Assembly (NCBI GenBank): GCA_948567375.1
Contig: OX419758.1
Location: 40,997,473-41,061,472 of the forward strand
DNA: 64,000 bases
Source of the DNA: Lunularia cruciata
Taxonomy: Eukaryota; Streptophyta; Marchantiopsida; Lunulariales; Lunulariaceae
Direction: 5' to 3'
This document shows, piece by piece, positions 59,004 to 64,000 of this stretch (position 1 is its first letter; every line of letters starts with the position of its first letter). The translations under genes and the position numbers were made by a program. The notes below the pieces were generated by a model, which was not told where the DNA came from, searched no databases, and saw nothing but the letters and a program-made list of their open reading frames with translations.

Positions 59004-59645
59004 TTGGCTAGTATGGCTATTACACAAAGGAGATCAAATTCGGGTGTTGAGGCTTCCACCTCATATGCAGGTGATAGAGATGCTTTGGACTTCATGTGTG
59101 GAGCAGCACAAGTGGATGCATGTGCAGCAGTGACTAGGAGTGCAGTACTTGCTCTAGAGCCTAGAGGAGCATTAGTGGAGTTGGACCTAGAGAGAGGAGA
59201 GGTTGGGAGATAGGTCAGACTTCCCCAGTCTTTCATGCTATCTAAGGCATTACAGACAACATCCATGGTTCCTAGACGTCCTAGTGCAGATGTGGTAGGT
59301 AGTGATGGAGTACATGATGGACTACCTGCTAGTCAGCCACCTACTACTACACAAACTGAGTCTAGCATGATGTTGGAGGCGGCTCAGCTGATTATGCAGC
59401 ATCCTTTGTTTTCAGCTAGTGACATGTTTACATTGGGAGTTGACCCAGCCCTAGTGTTCTGGTTGGCTCCTAGGTTGTGTGAGAGTAGGGATGGTGTAGT
59501 TCCTACTACTAGAGCAGAAGTGGTTGGTAGTAGAGCTGACTTGGTTGAGGAGCATGGGATCCGTTCAACGACCAATGGTTTATGGCAGGTAGCAGCTGCT
59601 AGACTAGAGGAGTTACCAACTAGACCGGCCTTTGAGAGAACGTGA
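59004..59645 (+). pseudogene. G4 polyprotein linker between gag and protease
   Basis: One plus-strand frame with two stops: ITQRRSNSGVEASTSYAG, a region rich in Ala and Val (AAVTRSAVLALEPRGALVE), then LEAAQLIMQHPLFSASD and a Arg/Val-rich part to LPTRPAFERT. This is low-complexity sequence typical of the stretch between knuckle and protease. No domain recognised. It begins abruptly at the end of the chromovirus fragment. Confidence 0.5.
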
Positions 59646-59720
59646 TTCACACTTGGTGTTGTCCTATTGGATAACCAGAGGGGGATTTTCTATTTGGTGG
59701 GACCTTCAAGGAAGGTCTAT

Positions 59721-60041
59721 ACACCATAGAGAGTCTTGTTAGACTCTGGTGCGTAGCCCCTTATGTTGGGGAAGGCTGCAGTTGTCGGTCTGGAGTAACG
59801 GAAGACTGATGTGGAGAGGTGTCCATTTCAGATCCAGACATCTCTAGGTGGTGGTTTGACACAATACATCACACGTGGAGAGCTTGTTGTCCAGTTTCAG
59901 CCTGGTCATCTGATTGATGGCCCGGTGGTGAGAGCTCAGGCTATTGTGACAATAGCTGAGTCATATGATGTGCTAGTTGGGGGAGCAGTGTTATACCCCA
60001 TGGGTTTTAGCATTGACTATTGGGAGGAGATAGCCTCTTAA
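59721..60041 (+). pseudogene. Aspartic protease of G4
   Basis: RVLLDSGA at 59730-59753 is the retropepsin active site with Asp-Ser-Gly intact. MLGKAAVVGL, GGLTQYITRGELVVQF and SYDVLVGGAVLYPMGFS follow, the flap and second half of gypsy-type proteases. In-frame stops at 59727, 59754, near 59796 and at 60039. It lies directly upstream of, and in frame with, the methyltransferase. Confidence 0.75.
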
Positions 60042-60452
60042 AGACCTGGTTGGCAATTTGGTGAAGGATAGGTATGTTGCCTACCAGTACGCTTCAGTAG
60101 TGGCAGTCTTGGCTCACTATAGTCCGAGACGATGGCAACATCCGTTTTAGCTTTCAGTGGTGCAGTTACTTGGCCTAGTGACTTGTTGGAGGGGAATGCC
60201 CATGCAGAGGATACTCTAGTACCAGAGGAGATCACTTGGCTTTCAAGTACGAGTGAGATAGTTCTATCCACTTTGGATGTTCCATTGTGGAGTTCCGAGG
60301 AGGCATTGAAGCAGCATGCAGATCAATTGGTGCAGTAGGCTTAAAGTGGAGCCTTCGTACCATCAAGAGATGAGTGTGAGGATGAGCCTCCAGAAGCAAT
60401 TGCTTTGACCTCCTTTGATACCACACTCATTGCTTGGCAGTATCCAATAGAG

Positions 60453-61388
60453 GGGATATGCCTATTGGAGTTGTTTGGTGGGATCAGCACCGGACTAGCT
60501 GCGGTGTTACAGGCGGGTATACAAGTACAGAGGTACTTGTATGTAGAGAGATATGAGATTGCTAGGTGAGTCTCTCTACATCATGTGGCACACTTGGCCT
60601 ATCGGTATCCAGAGTTATTATCGATGTCAACAGTCAGAGGTTACCAGAAGGCCCTACCAGGAGACATTTCCTCACTAGGGGTGCATGACCTAGAGAGACA
60701 TGGGCCTATTCACTTGGTGATTTTTGGATGGCCATATTTGGGACATACACGTGTTGGTAGAGGATTGGGTCTTTAGGATCCTCATTTTGGTGTGTTTTGG
60801 GAGATGTTACGGATACTACGACATCTCCAAGTTCATAAGTCTATTTCTCCAGCTTACCTTTTGGAGAACGTTCCTTTGATGGGTGATTCTCGCACTAGAG
60901 TGGTGGCGAGTACACATCAGGTCCATTCTTGGATGGGACCTGCTGTATTGTTAGATGCAGCCAGAGTGGAATCATAGGCTCATCATCTTTGTCTTTAGTG
61001 GACGAACCTCTTACCCAGAGAGGTTCTACATCATGCTTATGATGGGATTCAACGACTTGACCACATCCTTGTTGATGATATCTTGGATGTTGGGCATCAG
61101 TCTCAAACAATGGTAGTGGTTGATAGGTCACCTATGGCAATGGTGAACCTAGTTGGACAGCCTCAAGTTGCATTTCACACACTCATGAGTCTCCCATGCT
61201 CTCATGCTTTTCGAGAGGGAGAACTTGGACTTGTTTGGGACTCACAGTTACAGCAGTTGGTGGAGCCCAACTTTGATGAGAGAGAGCGGGCGATGGGTTT
61301 TTGCACCGGTATTACCGCTGTTCTAGCAGTGTTAGAGGCATCCAAGCATCAGGTGTTAGGTCAGGCTATGGACCTGAATTGTTTGACC
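60453..61388 (+). pseudogene. Cytosine-5 DNA methyltransferase domain carried by gypsy G4
   Basis: About 310 codons in canonical motif order. Motif I is CLLELFGGISTGLAAVLQAG (60459 on; binds S-adenosylmethionine). Motif IV at 60726-60746 reads GWPYLGH, where the family has a Pro-Cys pair: the catalytic Cys is Tyr (codon 60735-60737). Motif VI is LENVP with Glu-Asn-Val at 60864-60872. The motif VIII region reads AHHLCL-WTNLL, its Arg residues lost. ERERAMGFCTGITAV (about 61285) and LGQAMDLN (about 61360) are motifs IX-X. The order is not permuted, unlike plant DRM enzymes, and no UBA, PWWP or BAH domain is seen. Four in-frame stops. A retrotransposon enzyme of this class could methylate the element or its surroundings; this copy is inactive. 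Confidence 0.85.
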
Positions 61389-62078
61389 TATAACACCGAT
61401 TTGTGCATGTGTGTGGTATTGTGATATTTAGCTTGGTAGTACAAGTACTTAAGAGATATTATTTATATAGAGATAAAGGATGGTTCTATTTTAGTCATGG
61501 TTAGCTAAAGTAAGTCATAGCTAAGATAGAGGGGACTTTACTTTAGAGGAAGTAGAAAAGATGAGCACCACTATTTTGGATTTTAGTGTATTGACTTGCT
61601 ATTATTCCTAGGTGTTTGGCTTTGAGGAAAGAGTTGAGAACTCTTGGGCCCGCAACCTTTTTTTTTGGATTCTTCTTTAGTCTAAGGATAGCCCATGCAA
61701 AGGAATCCTTGACTTAGTGGTTGGGTCAAGATAAGACCACATGCTTAGGGGAATATGCCCATGTGAATGGATATTCCTTTCTACTTTTTGACTTTACTTG
61801 ACTTTTGGTCTAGTAACTTGAGTTACTACAATAATTAGTAACTTTGGTACGTAACTATTTCACAAGTATATAAACAAGGGGTGAGGAGGTAATCATCATC
61901 TTTTCATTTGCAACTATCTCTCTCTCATTGAATTCTCTAGTGAGCAATGTCTTGAGTCTTGGAGTGTTAACCTTGGAGGAGTATGATGGAGTTGAGGTTC
62001 CTTGCCTTCTTAGTCCATGGTGCGCTACCATAATAGCCATCAGAGGTTCATCCTGAGTGAGAGACATGCCGGCTCACA
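61389..62078 (+). repeat. LTR-C, 5' LTR of G5 (690 bp)
   Basis: Reverse-orientation match of 12347-13038 and 56483-57172, from TATAACACC to GGCTCACA. The primer site 4 bp beyond proves this is the sense orientation. TATATAAAC near 61867 is a good TATA box. Confidence 0.9.
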
Positions 62079-62082
62079 TTTT

Positions 62083-62100
62083 TGGTTCCGTTGCCGGGAC
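62083..62100 (+). promoter_or_regulatory. Primer binding site of G5, tRNA-Asp-like
   Basis: TGGTTCCGTTGCCGGGAC resembles the tRNA-Asp type primer site (TGGCGCCGTTGCCGGGG) of plant Tat/Athila gypsy elements, with a few differences. It is not the tRNA-Met type of G2 and G3, so G5 belongs to a different gypsy lineage. Confidence 0.65.
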
Positions 62101-62119
62101 CTCTCTAGAAGGCAAGATA

Positions 62120-62290
62120 ATGTTCCGCGTTCAATTCTACATTAGGCAGAAGGAGGCTATGAGAGCTCACTTGGAGAGAACATTAGGAGAGGAGAGGGCT
62201 AAACTTATGTTAGAGAACCAAGATCCATTTGTATACCCTGTAGTTCATTATGATATCTTTGAGGTGATTTTGTACATCTTGTACACATGA
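62120..62290 (+). CDS. Leader ORF after primer site (G5)
   Basis: A 56-residue frame, MFRVQFYIRQKEAMRAHLE at its start and DPFVYPVVHY then VILYILY at its end. Same signature as the leaders of G2 and G3 (P-x-V-x-P-x-V-x-Y). It opens 20 bases after the primer site and is intact. Unknown function. Confidence 0.5.
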   Translation: MFRVQFYIRQKEAMRAHLERTLGEERAKLMLENQDPFVYPVVHYDIFEVILYILYT

Positions 62291-62826
62291 GAGGAATTGG
62301 AGAGATTGTGTGAGGTGGATTGCAGATTTTGGGGATTAAGGTGATTTTGGGCAAAATCTCAAGTTTGAGATCTGGACTTGAAATTTCTACACATGATAGC
62401 TTGGGTTATTTTTCAGTTATCACACTTGAAATTATTGTGAGAGCTACTATGCACACTGGGCTAGAATATTTGAAAGTTGATAGGGTAAAGTGCTCTCGCA
62501 ACTGCATGCTCTTTGGAAAATTGTACAGAGTCTGCAATTTCTTCAATTTTCAGTGAATTGTCCTGAAAATTTCCAAGAAAATTTAGTGCATTGTATCCTA
62601 CCTACTGCTACAAAAATTAGAGAGAGATCGTTTTTGCGCAAGGAGTTATGAGTTTTTGAAGTGAGGGGGGTGGTTTTGAGACCAAATCTGAAATATGTGT
62701 GTTGAATAGAAAGGTGTCTAGGCCAAATGGCTCAATGAAAAGATCTGAAATTTTGCAAGGAGGGACGCCTCAGAGTGATCAAGTGTGAAAAATTTCAGAG
62801 GATTGTGACATATTGGTTGGGAGATT

Positions 62827-63103
62827 TGAGGAATGGTCAATTTTGCAGAGTGGAGATCTCATGAATGAGGAGTTTGAGATCAACAAAAAGCATGTTTGAG
62901 TGTTTAGATTCACTTTGGGAACATGGAGGGTCATCAAGAGTGGAAATTGAGATTATGAGGAATTTTGACATTGTGAGGAATGGTCAATTTTACAGAGTGG
63001 AGATCTCATGAATGAGGAGTTTGAGATCAACAAAAAGCATGTTTGAGTGTTTAGATTCACCTTGGGAACATGGAGGGTCATCAAGAGTGGAAATTGAGAT
63101 TAT
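62827..63103 (+). repeat. 147 bp tandem duplication in the G5 leader
   Basis: TGAGGAATGGTCAATTTT recurs at 62827 and 62974. The two units are almost identical through GGAAATTGAGATTATG, so the duplication is recent compared with other decay in the window. Confidence 0.92.
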
Positions 63104-63543
63104 GCAAGGTTCTCCAAGGATCTGAGGTGATTGTAGGGGTGGATTTGAGGAAAAGAGAGTTTACAATAGAATTTGAAGAGAGTGTTGAGAGGATCCAAAA
63201 ACCTACACCACTTGGAGGAAAGAGTGAGTCAAAGTGCTTTCTATGTGGAGAGAAGGAACATAAGGCAAGTTCATGTCCATTGACCTTTGAGAGCAAGAGA
63301 TTGAGTGAAAGGAGAGGCTTACTTGACTTGGGTTTGCATGTTGGACCTTCTTCACCAAGATTGGGAGGGAGAAGATCTAAGACCAAGGAGTTGTGTGAGG
63401 TTTGTGGAGTTGAAGGACTTCCAAAAGGACATGAGTGTAGTGGAATAAAATCACTTTTGGAGACTTTGGTGAAGGATCTTGGAGGGAGTCTTAGTACATC
63501 TACTAAAATACTACTACTTTCATCAGCTAGTTCTCAAGATTAG
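63070..63543 (+). CDS. Zinc-knuckle ORF upstream of gag in G5
   Basis: An intact 157-codon plus-strand frame. It has a basic start, CFLCGEKEHKASSCP (CX2CX4HX4C, a gag-type zinc knuckle) at about 63235-63280, a Ser/Arg/Gly-rich middle, and a second Cys/His cluster, CEVCGVEGLPKGHEC, near 63397-63441. The gag gene proper starts 235 bp further on, so a knuckle before gag is unusual. It may be an extra nucleic-acid-binding protein, or the end of an older gag left behind by rearrangement. Confidence 0.5.
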   Translation: MEGHQEWKLRLCKVLQGSEVIVGVDLRKREFTIEFEESVERIQKPTPLGGKSESKCFLCGEKEHKASSCPLTFESKRLSERRGLLDLGLHVGPSSPRLGGRRSKTKELCEVCGVEGLPKGHECSGIKSLLETLVKDLGGSLSTSTKILLLSSASSQD

Positions 63544-63566
63544 TGATGGAGATAATCTTTCAACTT

Positions 63567-63710
63567 ATGGATAAACTATCCATGAGGGTTCGATTAATAT
63601 GCACTCTAGGATTTGATGTTGCTATAGAAATCTTGGAGCAACCTGAACCTTTTGTGTTCCCTAGGGTGGATTACTCTCAAATGGTGTTAGTCATGTATAT
63701 ACTCTATTAG
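63567..63710 (+). CDS. Second leader-type ORF in G5
   Basis: A 47-residue frame: MDKLSMRVRLICTLGFDVA then EPFVFPRVDY and VMYILY. It closely resembles the 62120-62290 leader and that of G2, and lies 67 bp before gag. Two leader ORFs in one element suggest that a segment (primer site to leader) of a related element was duplicated or recombined here. Confidence 0.5.
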   Translation: MDKLSMRVRLICTLGFDVAIEILEQPEPFVFPRVDYSQMVLVMYILY

Positions 63711-63777
63711 TTATAGAGTGAGAGAAAAGAAAAGAGAAAAAAAAATTGAAAGAAGAGAAAGATAGTGAGAGGTTAAG

Positions 63778-64000
63778 ATGGGGAAACTTCCGGTTTTCTT
63801 TAGCAAAGATGGAGAAGATGTGGAGGCCTATGTGAGAGACTTCAAGAGAGCTTGCATAGGAAACAATGAGAGGAGGAAGAATGAGTGGGCCTTATTATTA
63901 CCAGATTTCTTTGAAAATGCATCACTTACATGGTATGAGTCAGAATACTAAAAGAGAGAGAGGAGAGATGGGGAAGAGGAGTCTTGGGAGACTTTGACTT
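63778..64000 (+). pseudogene. gag of G5, start only
   Basis: MGKLPVFFSKDGEDVEAYV, then WALLLPDFFENASLTWYESEY, the start of the retrotransposon gag domain (typical LP...A-WY). A TAA at 63949-63951 interrupts it. It runs off the window end. Confidence 0.75.

Larger units (their letters stand above)
54500..61388 (+). mobile_element. Gypsy-type element G4 encoding a cytosine-5 DNA methyltransferase
   Basis: Plus-strand order: long 5' untranslated part (about 54500-55600), gag (55690-57310), linker (59004-59645), protease (59721-60041), spacer, then a C5 methyltransferase domain (60453-61388). From 59004 on, all parts lie in one reading frame, interrupted only by stops. Insertions within it are a solo LTR-C (56483-57172) and a chromovirus fragment (57444-59003). 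G5 cuts it at 61389, so the RT and integrase and the 3' LTR are missing. The 5' LTR was not identified. That gag and methyltransferase belong to one element is inferred from strand, order and the continuing frame. Confidence 0.7.
61389..64000 (+). mobile_element. Gypsy element G5 with 5' LTR-C, runs off the window
   Basis: Plus strand: LTR-C (61389-62078), primer site (62083-62100), leader ORF (62120-62290), a long leader with a 147 bp tandem duplication, a zinc-knuckle ORF (63070-63543), a second leader-type ORF (63567-63710) and gag (63778 on). It is inserted in G4 directly after the methyltransferase. The 3' half lies beyond 64000. A stop in gag suggests inactivity. Confidence 0.8.

Overview
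The window is nuclear DNA from a streptophyte, most likely a land plant and probably not a flowering plant. The two genes that can be fully modelled have GT-AG introns. One is the CCR4-NOT subunit NOT3/5; the other is nuclear-encoded plastid ribosomal protein bL27c with an N-terminal transit peptide. A Penelope-like element with its GIY-YIG endonuclease in front of the reverse transcriptase, and a gypsy element carrying a cytosine-5 methyltransferase, argue for a seed-free plant (moss, liverwort, fern or lycophyte grade) rather than an angiosperm. The exact lineage cannot be fixed from this sequence.

Layout. Positions 1-24000 are a stack of nested, decayed transposable elements. A minus-strand Ty3/gypsy element (G1) is split by two copies of an unclassified 3.8 kb element, 'X' (466-4232 and 6152-12203). 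Each X copy is flanked by a 5 bp target duplication, and both encode the same unrecognised coiled-coil protein. The second X copy is itself split by a 2.2 kb element with TGTCA...TGACA ends. There follow LTR-C (12347-13038), gypsy G2 with LTR-A and a tRNA-Met primer site (13039-18093), the 5' part of chromovirus G3 with LTR-B (18094-19761), and a Ty1/copia element (19762 to about 24000) interrupted by a solo LTR-A with a perfect TCAAC duplication.

Positions 24001-27621 are AT-rich intergenic and upstream DNA. NOT3 occupies 27622-39421 in 15 exons (906 residues). Its introns carry a dispersed repeat family whose reverse-orientation copies lie at 41300-43260, beside a domain-permuted Penelope-like element (43389-46314, minus). 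bL27c follows at 47149-48965 (3 exons, 205 residues). A minus-strand remnant of a purine-pathway AIR synthetase (PUR5/PurM) lies at 52666-52823.

Positions 53600-64000 are again nested retroelements. The key one is G4 (about 54500-61388, plus), a gypsy-type gag-protease polyprotein followed in the same reading frame by a complete-length cytosine-5 DNA methyltransferase domain. The domain is now dead: the motif IV catalytic Cys is Tyr and there are in-frame stops. G4 is interrupted by a solo LTR-C and a chromovirus fragment, and is cut at its 3' end by G5 (LTR-C, primer site, leader ORF, zinc-knuckle ORF, gag), which runs off the window.

Two single-copy genes therefore sit as islands between layers of retrotransposons. 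The retroelements share two traits worth attention: a conserved short leader ORF before gag, and heat-shock-element-like clusters just upstream of the TATA box in LTR-B. No tRNA, rRNA or CRISPR array was found. Names G1-G5, LTR-A/B/C, X, R1 and R2 are local labels.
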